Below, in pieces: positions 1 to 10,071 of a stretch of DNA of 64,000 bases. Each line of letters opens with the position of its first letter. Position 1 is the stretch's first letter. The notes under the pieces were generated by a model, which made no database searches, was not told the DNA's origin, and saw only the letters and a list, made by a program, of their open reading frames with translations. This DNA comes from Komagataeibacter swingsii (GTDB lineage Bacteria > Pseudomonadota > Alphaproteobacteria > Acetobacterales > Acetobacteraceae): positions 124,001 through 188,000 of the forward strand of contig NZ_NKUB01000001.1 in assembly GCF_003207895.1 (NCBI RefSeq), given 5' to 3'. A program made the position numbers and the translations under genes.

Positions 1-2746
1 GATGATGTCCACCAACAACATCCTCAGCCCCGCCAACGGCAAGCCCATCATCGTGCCGTCGCAGGATATCGTGCTGGGCCTGTACTACCTCAGCCTCGAA
101 ACGCCGGAATTCCGCGCCACCCCCGATCAGAACAGCTATGATGACAAGGGGCAGGTGACGGTTGCGGGCGCGCCCTCCTTCTCCAGTGTGGGCGAAGTGG
201 AATACGCGCTCAGCACGGGCGCGGTGAAGCTGCATGACAAGATCCGCGCGCGTATCGAAAGCCTTGATGCCGAAGGCAAGGCCATGCGCGAAACCGTGGT
301 GACCACGCCGGGCCGCATGCTGGTGGCCCAGATCCTGCCGGGCAACCCGGCCCTGCCGTTCTCGCTCATCAACCGCCAGCTGACCAAGAAGATCGTGTCG
401 GACGTCATCGATGCGGTCTACCGTCACTGCGGCCAGAAGGAATGCGTGATCTTCTGTGACCGCCTGATGGGGCTTGGCTTCCGCCATGCGGCGAAATCGG
501 GCATTTCCTTCGGCAAGGACGACATGATCGTCCCGACCGAAAAGAAGGAACTGGTCGATCGCACCGCCGCCGAGGTGAAGGAGTTCGAGCAGCAGTACCA
601 GGACGGCCTGATTACCGCGGGCGAACGCTACAACAAGGTGGTCGATGCCTGGTCGCGCTGCACGGACGAAGTGCAGGCCGCGATGATGAAGGAGATTTCC
701 AAGCAGGAAATCGGCAAGCCGACCAACTCGGTGTGGATGATGAGCCACTCCGGTGCCCGTGGGTCGCCGGCACAGATGAAGCAGCTGGCCGGCATGCGCG
801 GGCTTATGGCCAAGCCGTCGGGTGAGATCATCGAACAGCCGATCATCGCCAACTTCAAGGAAGGCCTGTCGGTTCTCGATTACTTCACCTCCAGCCATGG
901 CGCGCGCAAGGGCCTGGCCGATACCGCGCTGAAGACCGCGAACTCGGGTTACCTGACCCGTCGCCTGGTCGACGTGGCGCAGGACAGCATCATCGTCGAG
1001 GAAGACTGCGGCACGGAACGCGGCCTGACGGTCCGTGCGGTCATGGATGGCGGCGAGGTCGTCGCCTCCCTGTCCGAGCGCATGCTGGGTCGTACCCTTG
1101 CGGCCGACGTGCTGGACCCGGCAACCGGCAAGGTGCTGTTCCCGCGCAATACGCTGATCGAGGAAGCCCAGGCCGAGCAGATCGAGAAGGCGGGCGTCGA
1201 AAGCCTGCTGATCCGCTCCGTACTGACCTGTGACAGCCGTGTGGGCGTGTGTGGCCACTGCTATGGCCGTGACCTTGCACGTGGCACCCCGGTCAACATC
1301 GGTGAGGCCGTGGGCGTCATCGCCGCCCAGTCCATCGGGGAGCCGGGCACCCAGCTGACCATGCGTACCTTCCATATCGGTGGCGCGGCGCAGCGTGGCG
1401 CCGAACAGTCGATGGTCGAGGCGTCGCGTGACGGCAAGGTGACGATCCGCAACAAGAACGTCGTGCATAACAGCCAGAACGTGCCGATCGTCATGTCGCG
1501 TAATTGCGAAATCCTGCTGACCGATGACCGCGGCACCGAACGCGCCCGCTACCGTGTGCCCTACGGCGCGCGCCTGCTGGTGGAAGACGGGGCCGATGTC
1601 ACGCGTGGCCAGAAGATGGCCGAGTGGGATCCGTACACCCTGCCGATCATCACCGAGCAGCCCGGTAAGGTCGAATACCTTGACCTGATCGACTCCATCA
1701 CCCTGGTGGAGCGGATGGATGAGGTGACGGGCCTGACGTCGAAAGTGGTCGTTGACTACAAGCAGGCCTCCAAGGGGATCGACCTGCGGCCGCGCCTGCA
1801 GCTCAAGGACGCCAATGGCGACGTGGTGAAGCTGGCGAACGGCAATGACGCCCGTTACTTCCTGTCGCCTGACTCGCTGCTGTCGGTCGAGAACGGCGCG
1901 CAGGTCAACGCCGGTGACGTGCTGGCGCGTATCCCGCGCGAAGGCTCCAAGACGCGTGACATTACCGGTGGTCTGCCGCGCGTCGCCGAACTGTTCGAGG
2001 CCCGCCGTCCGAAGGACCACGCCATCATCTCGGAAACCGAGGGGCGTGTAGAATTCGGCAAGGACTACAAGTCCAAGCGCCGTGTCATCGTCAAGAACGA
2101 CGAGACGGGCGAGGAGACGGATTACCTGATTCCCAAGGGCAAGCACGTTTCCGTTCAGGAAGGCGACTTCGTCCAGGTTGGCGATCCGCTGGTCGATGGT
2201 CCGCGCGTGCCGCATGACATCCTGAAGGTTCTGGGTGTCGAGGCGCTGTCCGACTATCTCGTCAACGAGATCCAGGACGTCTACCGTCTGCAGGGCGTGA
2301 AGATCAATGACAAGCACATTGAAGTCATTGTCCGTCAGATGCTGCAGAAGGTGGAAATCCTTGAACCGGGCGATACGACCTACCTGATCGGCGAGACGGT
2401 GGACCGTATCGAATACGAGGAAGAGAACACCAAGCGCCTGAACATGGGCGAACGCCCGGCTGTTGCCATGCCCGTGCTGCAGGGCATCACGAAGGCGTCG
2501 CTGCAGACGCAGTCCTTCATCTCCGCCGCATCCTTCCAGGAGACCACACGTGTCCTGACAGAGGCTGCCACGGCCGGGAAGAAGGATACGCTGAACGGCC
2601 TGAAAGAGAACGTGATCGTCGGCCGCCTGATCCCGGCAGGGACGGGCAGCGTGATGAACAAGCTCCGCGCCGTTGCGGCGGGCGAGGACAAGCAGCGTCT
2701 GGCCCAGGCCCGCGCTGCGGTGGCCACCACCAAGGCCGCCGAGTAA
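1..2746 (+). CDS. rpoC: RNA polymerase subunit beta', 5'-truncated by window edge
   Basis: This is the C-terminal two-thirds of the largest RNA polymerase subunit, which forms the catalytic cleft together with beta. The frame is open from the first base, and the visible part (about 914 residues) begins at the conserved [15 protein letters not shown] block. By comparison with E. coli RpoC about 480 N-terminal residues, including the NADFDGD catalytic motif, lie outside the window. The cysteines of the second zinc site are visible at about nt 1005-1260 (EDCGTE, then [11 protein letters not shown]), followed by the trigger-loop entry [13 protein letters not shown]. It ends in TAA and is followed 14 bases later by a perfect palindrome. 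rpoB is expected immediately upstream. Confidence 0.98.
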   Translation, partial: MMSTNNILSPANGKPIIVPSQDIVLGLYYLSLETPEFRATPDQNSYDDKGQVTVAGAPSFSSVGEVEYALSTGAVKLHDKIRARIESLDAEGKAMRETVVTTPGRMLVAQILPGNPALPFSLINRQLTKKIVSDVIDAVYRHCGQKECVIFCDRLMGLGFRHAAKSGISFGKDDMIVPTEKKELVDRTAAEVKEFEQQYQDGLITAGERYNKVVDAWSRCTDEVQAAMMKEISKQEIGKPTNSVWMMSHSGARGSPAQMKQLAGMRGLMAKPSGEIIEQPIIANFKEGLSVLDYFTSSHGARKGLADTALKTANSGYLTRRLVDVAQDSIIVEEDCGTERGLTVRAVMDGGEVVASLSERMLGRTLAADVLDPATGKVLFPRNTLIEEAQAEQIEKAGVESLLIRSVLTCDSRVGVCGHCYGRDLARGTPVNIGEAVGVIAAQSIGEPGTQLTMRTFHIGGAAQRGAEQSMVEASRDGKVTIRNKNVVHNSQNVPIVMSRNCEILLTDDRGTERARYRVPYGARLLVEDGADVTRGQKMAEWDPYTLPIITEQPGKVEYLDLIDSITLVERMDEVTGLTSKVVVDYKQASKGIDLRPRLQLKDANGDVVKLANGNDARYFLSPDSLLSVENGAQVNAGDVLARIPREGSKTRDITGGLPRVAELFEARRPKDHAIISETEGRVEFGKDYKSKRRVIVKNDETGEETDYLIPKGKHVSVQEGDFVQVGDPLVDGPRVPHDILKVLGVEALSDYLVNEIQDVYRLQGVKINDKHIEVIVRQMLQKVEILEPGDTTYLIGETVDRIEYEEENTKRLNMGERPAVAMPVLQGITKASLQTQSFISAASFQETTRVLTEAATAGKKDTLNGLKENVIVGRLIPAGTGSVMNKLRAVAAGEDKQRLAQARAAVATTKAAE

Positions 2747-2760
2747 CAATACGAGTGAAA

Positions 2761-2790
2761 TGCCAGATACCGGATGTCCGGTATCTGGCA
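2761..2790 (+). terminator. Perfect 14-bp stem palindrome after rpoC
   Basis: TGCCAGATACCGGA and its exact reverse complement are separated by only TG. The 30-nt palindrome follows the rpoC stop by 14 bases and should fold into a very stable hairpin. There is no T-run after it, so it is either a weak or Rho-assisted terminator or an RNA-stabilising/processing hairpin at the rpoBC end. Confidence 0.5.
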
Positions 2791-2845
2791 TGATTCGGTG
2801 CTGCACTATTGTCACCATCCGATTCAGGCGGTATCAGCGGCCTGA

Positions 2846-2892
2846 CGGAGCGGTGCTCCGAGTCCGGTGGAACAGAGTCGCTCTGCCGGACT
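2846..2892 (+). promoter_or_regulatory. Two abutting hairpins upstream of rpsL
   Basis: Hairpin 1 is CGGAGC-GGT-GCTCCG (2846-2860). Hairpin 2 follows with no spacer: AGTCCGG (2861-2867) pairs with CCGGACT (2886-2892), and inside it CAGAG pairs with CTCTG around a TCG loop, with a 5-nt bulge. Both stems are exact. They could be part of a str-operon leader or the 3' end of rpoBC readthrough RNA. Confidence 0.55.
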
Positions 2893-2914
2893 GCTAGCGA
2901 ATCCTGCGCAAGGC

Positions 2915-2943
2915 TTGACTTTTGGTCAGTTTGCCCGTAGGTA
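2915..2943 (+). promoter_or_regulatory. Possible promoter for rpsL-rpsG-tuf
   Basis: TTGACT (2915-2920) is a good -35 hexamer, followed after 17 bases by TAGGTA, a poor -10. The position just after the tandem hairpins and about 220 nt before rpsL makes it the best promoter candidate in this gap, but the weak -10 keeps confidence low. Confidence 0.3.
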
Positions 2944-3161
2944 ACGCGCCCTCGGCTAGCCCTGTCTGAAAGACGTCGTTGGCCGTCGAATGCAGCATGC
3001 AGGCATGCGGTGCCGCAGTCCGGGAATCGGGCTGCCCAGGCCGGATGTAAATATGATGCCCGAACGGATGGTTGTCATTCGTTGGGGTTTTGTTGTGAAC
3101 GACAGTCGGCAACCAGATATGGGGTTGGCCGGCCGAATTTTGTAAGGATCGGGAAAGGCGT

Positions 3162-3533
3162 ATGCCGACCATCAACCAGTTGATCGCGAAAGGTCGCGAG
3201 CCCGCAGCCAAACGCAACAAGGTTCCTGCTCTGCAGGGCTGTCCGCAGAAGCGTGGCGTTTGTACTCGTGTTTACACAACCACACCGAAGAAGCCGAACT
3301 CGGCTCTGCGTAAGGTGGCAAAAGTTCGCCTGACCAACGGGTATGAGGTTGTGAGCTATATTCCGGGTGAGGGGCATAACCTCCAGGAACATAGCGTTGT
3401 CCTGATCCGTGGTGGTCGCGTTAAGGATCTTCCTGGCGTGCGTTATCACATCCTGCGCGGCGTTCTGGACACCCAGGGTATCGCCAAGCGTCGTCAGCGT
3501 CGCTCGCTCTATGGCGCGAAGCGTCCTAAGTAA
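3162..3533 (+). CDS. rpsL: 30S ribosomal protein S12
   Basis: S12 sits at the decoding centre of the small subunit and monitors codon-anticodon pairing. The 123-residue protein is full length, with the conserved [13 protein letters not shown] and [13 protein letters not shown] blocks. The two lysines whose mutation gives streptomycin resistance, K43 and K88, are both the wild-type residue. It is the first gene of the str cluster, 15 bases before rpsG. The ATG is preceded by a GGAAAGG ribosome binding site. Confidence 0.98.
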   Translation: MPTINQLIAKGREPAAKRNKVPALQGCPQKRGVCTRVYTTTPKKPNSALRKVAKVRLTNGYEVVSYIPGEGHNLQEHSVVLIRGGRVKDLPGVRYHILRGVLDTQGIAKRRQRRSLYGAKRPK

Positions 3534-3548
3534 AAGGAATAACGAGGC

Positions 3549-4025
3549 ATGAGTCGCCGTCATCGCGCAGTAAAGCGCGAGATTCTTCCCGATCCGAAAT
3601 TTGGTGATGTCGTCATTACGCGTTTCATGAACGCCCTGATGTACGACGGCAAGAAGTCCACAGCCGAAGGGATCGTCTATGGCGCCCTTGAGGTGCTGCG
3701 TCGCCGTGGTGGCGCAGCCGCGGACCCCGTGGTCATGTTCCACAGCGCGCTGGACAACGTGAAGCCTGCTGTCGAGGTGCGTTCCCGCCGTGTTGGTGGC
3801 GCCACCTATCAGGTTCCGGTCGAAGTCCGGGCCGAGCGCCGTCAGGCGCTGGCAATCCGCTGGCTGATCGACGCGTCGCGCAAGCGTGGCGAGAACACCA
3901 TGCAGGATCGTCTGTCGAACGAACTTCTCGACGCCGTCAACAATCGTGGCGCCGCAGTCAAGAAGCGCGAAGACACGCACCGCATGGCTGAGGCCAACAA
4001 GGCGTTCAGTCATTACCGCTGGTAA
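3549..4025 (+). CDS. rpsG: 30S ribosomal protein S7
   Basis: S7 nucleates assembly of the 30S head and contacts tRNA in the E site. At 158 residues it is close to the alphaproteobacterial norm. It starts [11 protein letters not shown] and ends with the conserved FSHYRW-like tail. It lies 15 bases after rpsL. In most bacteria fusA follows directly; here the next gene is tuf, 93 bases away. Confidence 0.98.
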   Translation: MSRRHRAVKREILPDPKFGDVVITRFMNALMYDGKKSTAEGIVYGALEVLRRRGGAAADPVVMFHSALDNVKPAVEVRSRRVGGATYQVPVEVRAERRQALAIRWLIDASRKRGENTMQDRLSNELLDAVNNRGAAVKKREDTHRMAEANKAFSHYRW

Positions 4026-4034
4026 AGGCGGTCA

Positions 4035-4054
4035 GGCCGGTTTATTGACCGGCC
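4035..4054 (+). promoter_or_regulatory. Hairpin in the rpsG-tuf gap
   Basis: GGCCGGT and ACCGGCC flank the loop TTATTG, an exact 7-bp stem 10 bases after the rpsG stop. It has no T-run, so it is not an obvious terminator. It sits exactly where fusA is found in many genomes. Confidence 0.5.
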
Positions 4055-4118
4055 CGGCTTCCGAAACGGAACTTTCCAACCCGACTCTCGGCACGAGGCC
4101 GAGTTAACGGAGAAAACG

Positions 4119-5309
4119 ATGGCAAAGGCTAAATTTGAGCGGAATAAGCCGCACTGCAACATCGGTACGATTGGTCACGTCGATCACGGCAAGACCTCGC
4201 TGACCGCGGCTATCACCAAGACGCTGGCGAAGTCCGGCGGTGCGGAATTCAAGGCGTACGACATGATCGACGCCGCTCCTGAAGAACGCGCCCGTGGCAT
4301 CACCATCTCGACCGCCCACGTCGAGTACGAAACCGCGAAGCGTCACTACGCGCACGTCGACTGCCCCGGCCATGCCGACTATGTGAAGAACATGATCACC
4401 GGTGCCGCGCAGATGGACGGCGCGATCCTGGTTGTGTCCGCCGCTGACGGCCCGATGCCCCAGACGCGTGAGCACATCCTGCTTGCCCGCCAGGTTGGCG
4501 TGCCGGCGCTGGTCGTGTTCCTGAACAAGGTTGACCAGGTTGACGATCCGGAACTGCTGGAACTCGTCGAAATGGAAGTGCGTGAGCTGCTGTCCGCTTA
4601 CCAGTTCCCCGGTGACGATATCCCCATCATCAAGGGTTCCGCCCTGGTGACGCTGGAAGACGGTGACCCGGAAGTTGGTGAAAACCGCGTCCTGGACCTG
4701 ATGAACGCCGTTGACGAATACATCCCGCAGCCGGAGCGTCCGATCGACCGTCCGTTCCTGATGCCGATCGAAGACGTGTTCTCCATCTCCGGTCGTGGCA
4801 CCGTGGTGACGGGCCGTGTCGAGCGTGGCGCCGTGAACGTTGGCGATGAAATCGAGATCGTTGGCCTGCGCCCGACGCAGAAGACGACCGTGACCGGCGT
4901 TGAAATGTTCCGCAAGCTGCTTGATCGCGGTGAAGCAGGTGACAACATCGGCGCGCTGCTGCGTGGCACGAAGCGTGAAGACGTTGAGCGTGGCCAGGTG
5001 CTGGCAAAGCCGGGTTCCATCACCCCGCACACCAAGTTCAAGGCGGAAGCCTACATCTTGACGAAGGAAGAGGGTGGCCGTCACACGCCGTTCTTCACCA
5101 ACTATCGTCCGCAGTTCTATTTCCGCACGACCGACGTCACCGGCGTCGTTCACCTGCCGGAAGGCACGGAAATGGTCATGCCTGGCGATAACGTCGCCAT
5201 GGATGTGGAGCTGATCGCTCCGATCGCCATGGATGAAGGCCTGCGCTTCGCTATCCGCGAAGGTGGCCGTACCGTTGGTGCAGGTGTTGTTGCTTCCATC
5301 ACGGCGTGA
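4119..5309 (+). CDS. tuf: Translation elongation factor Tu
   Basis: EF-Tu delivers aminoacyl-tRNA to the ribosome as a GTP complex. The 396-residue protein has all G motifs: GHVDHGKT (residues 19-26), DCPGH (81-85) and NKVD (136-139). The beta-barrel domains II and III follow, with the conserved [13 protein letters not shown] segment. It has an AACGGAG ribosome binding site. Its neighbours are rpsG (93 nt upstream) and rpsJ (105 nt downstream), so it joins the str and S10 groups without fusA. Whether another tuf copy exists cannot be seen. Confidence 0.98.
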   Translation: MAKAKFERNKPHCNIGTIGHVDHGKTSLTAAITKTLAKSGGAEFKAYDMIDAAPEERARGITISTAHVEYETAKRHYAHVDCPGHADYVKNMITGAAQMDGAILVVSAADGPMPQTREHILLARQVGVPALVVFLNKVDQVDDPELLELVEMEVRELLSAYQFPGDDIPIIKGSALVTLEDGDPEVGENRVLDLMNAVDEYIPQPERPIDRPFLMPIEDVFSISGRGTVVTGRVERGAVNVGDEIEIVGLRPTQKTTVTGVEMFRKLLDRGEAGDNIGALLRGTKREDVERGQVLAKPGSITPHTKFKAEAYILTKEEGGRHTPFFTNYRPQFYFRTTDVTGVVHLPEGTEMVMPGDNVAMDVELIAPIAMDEGLRFAIREGGRTVGAGVVASITA

Positions 5310-5334
5310 TTGGACAGTAACTGAAGTGTGGCAT

Positions 5335-5361
5335 CCCGGTCGGAGCGATCCGGCCGGGTTT
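5335..5361 (+). terminator. Attenuator/terminator-like hairpin after tuf
   Basis: CCCGGTCGG pairs with CCGGCCGGG (one G-T wobble) around AGCGAT, and the stem is followed by TTT. The short U-tract suggests partial termination between the highly expressed tuf gene and the S10 genes, letting tuf transcripts exceed downstream ones. Confidence 0.5.
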
Positions 5362-5414
5362 CCATTGCGGATCGGGTTCCCCCGAATCAGGTAAAGTTGG
5401 ACTGAAACAGAAAG

Positions 5415-5723
5415 ATGGACAACCAGAACATCCGCATTCGCCTGAAGGCGTACGATCATCGGGTGCTTGACAACAGCACGAAAGAGATCGTCAACACGGC
5501 GAAGCGTACGGGTGCGCGGGTTCGGGGTCCTATCCCGCTGCCGACGCATATTGAACGGTTTACCGTAAACCGCTCCCCCCACGTGGATAAGAAAAGCCGC
5601 GAGCAGTTCGAAATTCGGACCCATCGCCGGCTGCTCGACATTGTCGAGCCGACCCCGCAGACCGTGGACGCTCTCATGAAACTCGACCTCGCCGCTGGCG
5701 TGGATGTCGAGATTAAACTCTAA
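5415..5723 (+). CDS. rpsJ: 30S ribosomal protein S10
   Basis: S10 is a head protein of the 30S subunit and, as NusE, a partner of NusB in antitermination. The 102-residue frame ([16 protein letters not shown] start, conserved [21 protein letters not shown]-type core) is complete and normal in length. It opens the S10 operon and is followed by rplC after 10 bases. Confidence 0.98.
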   Translation: MDNQNIRIRLKAYDHRVLDNSTKEIVNTAKRTGARVRGPIPLPTHIERFTVNRSPHVDKKSREQFEIRTHRRLLDIVEPTPQTVDALMKLDLAAGVDVEIKL

Positions 5724-5733
5724 GGTCCAGACG

Positions 5734-6417
5734 ATGCGCACCGGATTGATCGCAAAGAAGCTGGGTATGACCCGGCTGTTCAAGGAAGACGGCACACATG
5801 TGCCGGTGACTGTCCTGCAGGTTGATGATCTGCAGGTGGTTGATGTCCGTACGACCGAGCGTGATGGCTACACCGCCGTCCAGCTTGGTTCGGGCAAGGC
5901 CAAGGTCAAAAATGTGTCGAAGCCGAACCGCGGCCATTTTGCTAAGGCCAAGGTCGAGCCCAAGAAGAAGCTGGCTGAATTCCGCGTTGCGGATGACGCC
6001 GTCCTGGAAGTCGGGGCTTCTCTGTCCGCCAGCCACTTCGTGGTGGGACAGAAGGTGGACGTTACCGGCACCAGCAAGGGTAAGGGTTTTGCCGGCGCGA
6101 TGAAGCGCTGGAACTTTGCCGGTCTCGAAGCCACCCACGGTGTCTCGATCAGTCACCGTTCGCACGGGTCGACGGGTAACCGTCAGGATCCGGGCAAGGT
6201 TTTCAAGAACAAGAAGATGGCCGGCCATCTCGGTTCCGAGCGTGTGACCACGCTGAACCTCGAGATTGCGGCTGTTGACGCCGAAAAGAACCTGATCATG
6301 ATCCGCGGCTCCGTGCCGGGCGGAAAGAATGAATCGGTTCTGGTTCGTGATGCGATCAAGAAGGCCCGTCATGCCGAGGCGCCGTATCCGGCGGCCCTGG
6401 TTGAGGCTGCGGGCTGA
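5734..6417 (+). CDS. rplC: 50S ribosomal protein L3
   Basis: L3 is an early assembly protein whose loop reaches the peptidyl transferase centre. The start was placed at ATG 5734 ([16 protein letters not shown]), the family's normal N-terminus, giving 227 residues. A longer frame reaching back into rpsJ adds residues unlike any L3. The conserved loop around [20 protein letters not shown] is intact. rplD follows after 12 bases. Confidence 0.97.
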   Translation: MRTGLIAKKLGMTRLFKEDGTHVPVTVLQVDDLQVVDVRTTERDGYTAVQLGSGKAKVKNVSKPNRGHFAKAKVEPKKKLAEFRVADDAVLEVGASLSASHFVVGQKVDVTGTSKGKGFAGAMKRWNFAGLEATHGVSISHRSHGSTGNRQDPGKVFKNKKMAGHLGSERVTTLNLEIAAVDAEKNLIMIRGSVPGGKNESVLVRDAIKKARHAEAPYPAALVEAAG

Positions 6418-6429
6418 GGATAGAGGGCA

Positions 6430-7044
6430 ATGGATTACGATATCAAAACCCTCGATAACGGAAGCGCCGGCAAGGCCAGCCTTCCCGACGAGATTTTCGC
6501 AGCCACCCCGCGCACCGACATCATGGCGCGCGTGGTGCACTGGCAGCTGGCAAAGCGCCGGGCGGGCACGCACAAGGTCAAGGGCATGGGGGAAATCTCC
6601 GGCACGACCAAGAAGCCGTACCGCCAGAAGGGCACCGGCAGCGCCCGTCAGGGTTCGCTGCGTTCGCCGCAGTACCGCACCGGTGGCGTGGTCCATGGCC
6701 CGGTCGTGCGCGACCATGGCTATGACCTGCCCAAGAAGGTGCGTCGCCTCGGCCTGATTTCCGCGCTGTCGCAGAAGGCTGCGGAAGGGAAGCTGGTCGT
6801 GCTTGATGCCGCGACCGCCTCGGGCAAGTCCGCTGAGCTTGCGAAGAAGCTGAAGGTTCTGGGCTGGACATCCGCCCTGATCGTGGACGCCACCGTTGAA
6901 GAAAACTTCGGCCGTGCCGCGCGCAACCTTCCCAAGATCGACATTCTCCCGACGATCGGCGCGAATGTCTATGACATCCTGAACCACGATGTGCTGGCCA
7001 TCACCCGCGCAGGTGTCGAAGGACTGAAGGAGCGTCTGGCATGA
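6430..7044 (+). CDS. rplD: 50S ribosomal protein L4
   Basis: L4 lines the peptide exit tunnel and, in gammaproteobacteria, autoregulates the S10 operon; whether it does so here is unknown. The protein has 204 residues. The extended loop is visible as [15 protein letters not shown] and the following RSPQYRTGG. It ends in ATGA, shared with the start of rplW, which implies translational coupling. Confidence 0.97.
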   Translation: MDYDIKTLDNGSAGKASLPDEIFAATPRTDIMARVVHWQLAKRRAGTHKVKGMGEISGTTKKPYRQKGTGSARQGSLRSPQYRTGGVVHGPVVRDHGYDLPKKVRRLGLISALSQKAAEGKLVVLDAATASGKSAELAKKLKVLGWTSALIVDATVEENFGRAARNLPKIDILPTIGANVYDILNHDVLAITRAGVEGLKERLA

Positions 7045-7376
7045 CCAACATCCTGGCAATCCGCAAGAAGGCGGAACGCATGTCGCGCGAGGCGATGTAC
7101 GACATCATCCGCGCGCCCCTGATCACGGAAAAGGCCACGGCCCTGTCCGAGAAGAATCAGGTCGGCTTCAAGGTTGCGATCGACGCGACGAAGCCGGAAA
7201 TCAAGGTCGCGGTCGAGACGCTGTTTGGCGTGAAGGTCCTGGGTGTCAACACGCTCATCCAGAAGGGCAAGGCCAAGCGCTTCAAGGGCCGTCCCGGCCA
7301 GCGTTCGGATGTGAAGAAGGCGTTTGTCCAGCTTGCTGAAGGTCAGTCCATTGACCTGACCGCGAAGCTGGTCTGA
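7041..7376 (+). CDS. rplW: 50S ribosomal protein L23
   Basis: L23 sits at the tunnel exit and docks trigger factor and the signal recognition particle. The ATG overlaps the rplD stop by four bases (ATGA), giving 111 residues. Most L23 proteins are nearer 97-100 residues, and internal methionines at 7080 and 7095 would give that length, so the start is uncertain. The conserved core [12 protein letters not shown] is present in either case. Confidence 0.93.
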   Translation: MTNILAIRKKAERMSREAMYDIIRAPLITEKATALSEKNQVGFKVAIDATKPEIKVAVETLFGVKVLGVNTLIQKGKAKRFKGRPGQRSDVKKAFVQLAEGQSIDLTAKLV

Positions 7377-7392
7377 CGTGGGGTGACAAGAA

Positions 7393-8223
7393 ATGGCATT
7401 GAAGCACTTTAATCCAGTTACCCCCAGCCTGCGCGGAACGGTTCTGATCGACCGCAAGGAGCTGTGGAAAGGCAAGCCCGTCAAGGGCCTGACCGAGGGG
7501 AAGAACAAGAGCGGCGGCCGTAACAGCCACGGCCGCACCACCTCGCGTTTCATCGGTGGCGGACACAAGCAGTCCTACCGCTATGTCGATTTCAAGCGTC
7601 GCAAGTTCGACGTGGTCGGCACGGTGGAACGCCTGGAATACGATCCGAACCGCACGGCCTTCATCGCCCTCATCAAGTATGAAGACGGCGAACTGGCTTA
7701 CATCATCGCGCCGCAGCGCCTTAAGGCAGGCGATCAGGTTGTTGCCGGCGCCCGCGCCGACATCAAGCCTGGCAACGCCATGCCCCTGTCGTCGGTTCCG
7801 GTGGGTACGATCATCCACAACATCGAGCTTAAGGCCGGTGGTGGTGGCAAGATCGCCCGTTCCGCTGGCACCTATGCGCAGCTGGTCGGCAAGGATGTGG
7901 GCTATGCCCAGATCAAGCTGCAGTCCGGTGAGCTGCGTGTCGTCCGTGCGGAGTGCATGGCCACCATCGGTGCCGTGTCCAACCCGGACAACATGAACCA
8001 GCATCTGGGCAAGGCCGGCCGTAACCGCTGGCTGGGCCGCCGTCCGCATAACCGTGGTGTCGTCATGAACCCGGTTGACCATCCGCATGGTGGTGGTGAA
8101 GGACGGACCTCGGGCGGTCGTCATCCGGTTACGCCATGGGGCAAGCCGACTAAGGGTTACAAGACCAGGGTCAACAAGCGTACGGACAGTCTGATCATCC
8201 GTCGCCGGAAGACCGGCAAGTAA
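7393..8223 (+). CDS. rplB: 50S ribosomal protein L2
   Basis: L2 is needed for subunit association and peptidyl transfer. The 276-residue protein has the OB-fold and SH3-like domains. The universal C-terminal motif HPHGGGEGR, which contains the histidine implicated in peptidyl transferase function, is intact. It lies 16 bases after rplW and 12 before rpsS. Confidence 0.98.
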   Translation: MALKHFNPVTPSLRGTVLIDRKELWKGKPVKGLTEGKNKSGGRNSHGRTTSRFIGGGHKQSYRYVDFKRRKFDVVGTVERLEYDPNRTAFIALIKYEDGELAYIIAPQRLKAGDQVVAGARADIKPGNAMPLSSVPVGTIIHNIELKAGGGGKIARSAGTYAQLVGKDVGYAQIKLQSGELRVVRAECMATIGAVSNPDNMNQHLGKAGRNRWLGRRPHNRGVVMNPVDHPHGGGEGRTSGGRHPVTPWGKPTKGYKTRVNKRTDSLIIRRRKTGK

Positions 8224-8235
8224 GGGGCATTTAAG

Positions 8236-8514
8236 ATGGCACGTTCCGTCTGGAAGGGCCCGTTCGTGGACGGGTATCTGCTGAACAAAGCCGATGCATC
8301 GCGCGCGTCGGGCCGTAACGAAGTGATCAAGATCTGGTCGCGTCGATCCACCATCCTGCCGCAGTTCGTCGGACTGACGTTCGGCGTCTATAACGGGCAT
8401 AAATTCCTGCCCGTGCAGGTTTCCGAGAACATGGTGGGGCACAAGTTCGGTGAGTTTTCACCGACCCGTACCTTCACGGGTCATTCTTCGGACAAGAAAG
8501 CGAAGCGGGGCTGA
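8236..8514 (+). CDS. rpsS: 30S ribosomal protein S19
   Basis: S19 binds the 30S head with S13 near the A-site tRNA. The 92-residue protein is full length: [16 protein letters not shown] start, conserved [13 protein letters not shown], and the [10 protein letters not shown] and EFSPTRTF blocks. rplV begins 2 bases after its stop. Confidence 0.98.
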   Translation: MARSVWKGPFVDGYLLNKADASRASGRNEVIKIWSRRSTILPQFVGLTFGVYNGHKFLPVQVSENMVGHKFGEFSPTRTFTGHSSDKKAKRG

Positions 8515-8516
8515 TC

Positions 8517-8918
8517 ATGAGCAAGCCTAAGCATCCGCGCACGCTCGCGGAAACCGAGGCGCAGGCGCTGACGCGGAACATCCGCATCAGCCCGCGCAAG
8601 CTGAACCTTGTTGCGGGTCTGATCCGCAACAAGCCGGCCGCGCAGGCGATCGCCACCCTCACATTCTCCAAGCGTCGCATTGCCCAGCAGGTCAAGAAGA
8701 CCCTGGAAAGCGCGATCGCCAACGCCGAGAACAACCATCAGCTGGACGTCGACCAGCTGGTCGTTGCCCGTGCAGAGGTGGGCAAGTCGATCGTGATGCG
8801 TCGTTTCCACGCACGTGGTCGTGGCCGTTCGGCCCGCATCGAGAAGTTCTTCAGCCACCTGACCATCGTCGTGGCGGAAAAGAAGCCCGAAGCTGAAACC
8901 GAAAAGAAGGCGGCCTGA
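8517..8918 (+). CDS. rplV: 50S ribosomal protein L22
   Basis: L22 sends a beta-hairpin into the peptide exit tunnel next to L4 and is a site of macrolide-resistance mutations. The core is standard. The protein has 133 residues because of a short N-terminal extension and a lysine/glutamate-rich tail ([12 protein letters not shown]); longer forms are usual in alphaproteobacteria. rpsC starts 3 bases after the stop. Confidence 0.97.
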   Translation: MSKPKHPRTLAETEAQALTRNIRISPRKLNLVAGLIRNKPAAQAIATLTFSKRRIAQQVKKTLESAIANAENNHQLDVDQLVVARAEVGKSIVMRRFHARGRGRSARIEKFFSHLTIVVAEKKPEAETEKKAA

Positions 8919-8921
8919 TCC

Positions 8922-9599
8922 ATGGGACATAAAGTTAATCCGATCGGGCTGCGGCTCGGTATTAACCGGACATGGGACAGCCGCTGGTATGCCGACGCCG
9001 ACTATGCGCGCCTGCTGCATGATGACCTGAAGCTGCGGTCCTACCTGCGCCGCAAGCTGTCCGGCGCCGGCGTGTCCCGCGTGGTGATCGAACGCCCGGC
9101 CAAGAAGCCGCGCGTGACCATCTATGCGGCCCGTCCGGGCGTCGTGATCGGCAAGAAGGGTCAGGACATCGATGTGCTGCGCAAGGACCTGGCCCGCATG
9201 GCCAAGACCGATGTCGCGCTGAACATCGTCGAAATCCGCAAGCCGGAAATCGACGCGACCCTGGTGGCCGAGAACATCGCCCAGCAGCTCGAACGTCGTG
9301 TTGCCTTCCGTCGTGCCATGAAGCGCGCCGTGCAGTCCGCCATGCGCCTGGGTGCGCAGGGAATCCGGATCAACTGCTCCGGCCGTCTGGGCGGTGCGGA
9401 AATCGCACGTGTCGAGTGGTATCGTGAAGGCCGCGTGCCGCTGCATACGCTGCGTGCGGACATTGACTATGGTGTGGCGACCGCCAAGACGACCTATGGC
9501 ACCTGTGGTGTGAAGGTCTGGATCTTCAAGGGTGAGATTCTTGCCCATGATCCGCTGGCGCAGGATCGTCGCGCCGCCGAACAGGCTCCGCAGCGCTAA
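8922..9599 (+). CDS. rpsC: 30S ribosomal protein S3
   Basis: S3 forms part of the mRNA entry channel and its helicase. The protein has 225 residues, with the KH-domain GXXG loop visible as VIGKKG (GKKG at residues 77-80). It is followed by an unusually large 54-nt gap for this operon, which carries two exact hairpins. Confidence 0.97.
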   Translation: MGHKVNPIGLRLGINRTWDSRWYADADYARLLHDDLKLRSYLRRKLSGAGVSRVVIERPAKKPRVTIYAARPGVVIGKKGQDIDVLRKDLARMAKTDVALNIVEIRKPEIDATLVAENIAQQLERRVAFRRAMKRAVQSAMRLGAQGIRINCSGRLGGAEIARVEWYREGRVPLHTLRADIDYGVATAKTTYGTCGVKVWIFKGEILAHDPLAQDRRAAEQAPQR

Positions 9600-9606
9600 G
9601 CTGTGG

Positions 9607-9640
9607 GGTCCAATGGACCTAGATGCGCCAGGCGGCGCGT
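9607..9640 (+). promoter_or_regulatory. Tandem hairpins in the rpsC-rplP gap
   Basis: GGTCC-AAT-GGACC (9607-9619) is followed three bases later by ATGCGCC (9623-9629) pairing with GGCGCGT (9634-9640) around AGGC, with one wobble. Neighbouring gaps in the S10/spc genes are 1-17 nt, so this structured 54-nt gap stands out as a possible binding or processing site. Confidence 0.5.
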
Positions 9641-9653
9641 GAGGATTTAGAAA

Positions 9654-10070
9654 ATGCTTTCTCCCAAGCGGACAAAGTACCGCAAGGCCCACAAGGGGCG
9701 TATTCATGGGTTGGCCAAGGGTGGCACAACCCTGAATTTTGGGGCTTTTGGCCTGAAGGCGCTGCAGCCTGAACGGATCACGGCCCGCCAGATCGAAGCC
9801 GCCCGTCGCGCCATTACCCGCGCCATGAAACGTGCCGGTCGTGTCTGGATTCGGATTTTCCCTGATCTTCCGGTCTCGACAAAGCCCGCAGAAGTGCGTA
9901 TGGGGTCCGGCAAGGGGTCGCCTGAATACTGGGTGGCTCGTGTGAAGCCGGGTCGAATCCTGTTCGAGATCGAAGGCGTGCCGCCGGAAGTCGCGCGTGA
10001 AGCGCTGGCTCTGGGCGCGGCGAAGCTGCCGATCAAGACCAAGTTCGTGACCCGTATCGGAGAGGCGTGA
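9654..10070 (+). CDS. rplP: 50S ribosomal protein L16
   Basis: L16 organises the A-site region of the large subunit. The protein has 138 residues, with the standard [16 protein letters not shown] start. The conserved [14 protein letters not shown] block contains the arginine that some bacteria hydroxylate. rpmC begins 1 base after the stop. Confidence 0.98.
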   Translation: MLSPKRTKYRKAHKGRIHGLAKGGTTLNFGAFGLKALQPERITARQIEAARRAITRAMKRAGRVWIRIFPDLPVSTKPAEVRMGSGKGSPEYWVARVKPGRILFEIEGVPPEVAREALALGAAKLPIKTKFVTRIGEA

Positions 10071-10071
10071 G

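Larger units (their letters stand above)
2747..3161 (+). other. rpoC-rpsL intergenic region (415 nt)
   Basis: This is the only gap longer than 300 bases in the window. It holds the rpoC palindrome (2761-2790), two abutting hairpins (2846-2860 and 2861-2892) and a weak promoter-like pair (2915-2943). It ends in the rpsL ribosome binding region. I see no credible coding sequence or tRNA in it; open frames on either strand here overlap rpoC or rpsL antisense and resemble nothing. Confidence 0.7.

Noticed and set aside
3093-3121. TTGTGA-N17-GATATG before rpsL as the str promoter.
   Set aside because: Both hexamers are poor and the resulting leader would be very short; left as an unlikely alternative to 2915-2943.
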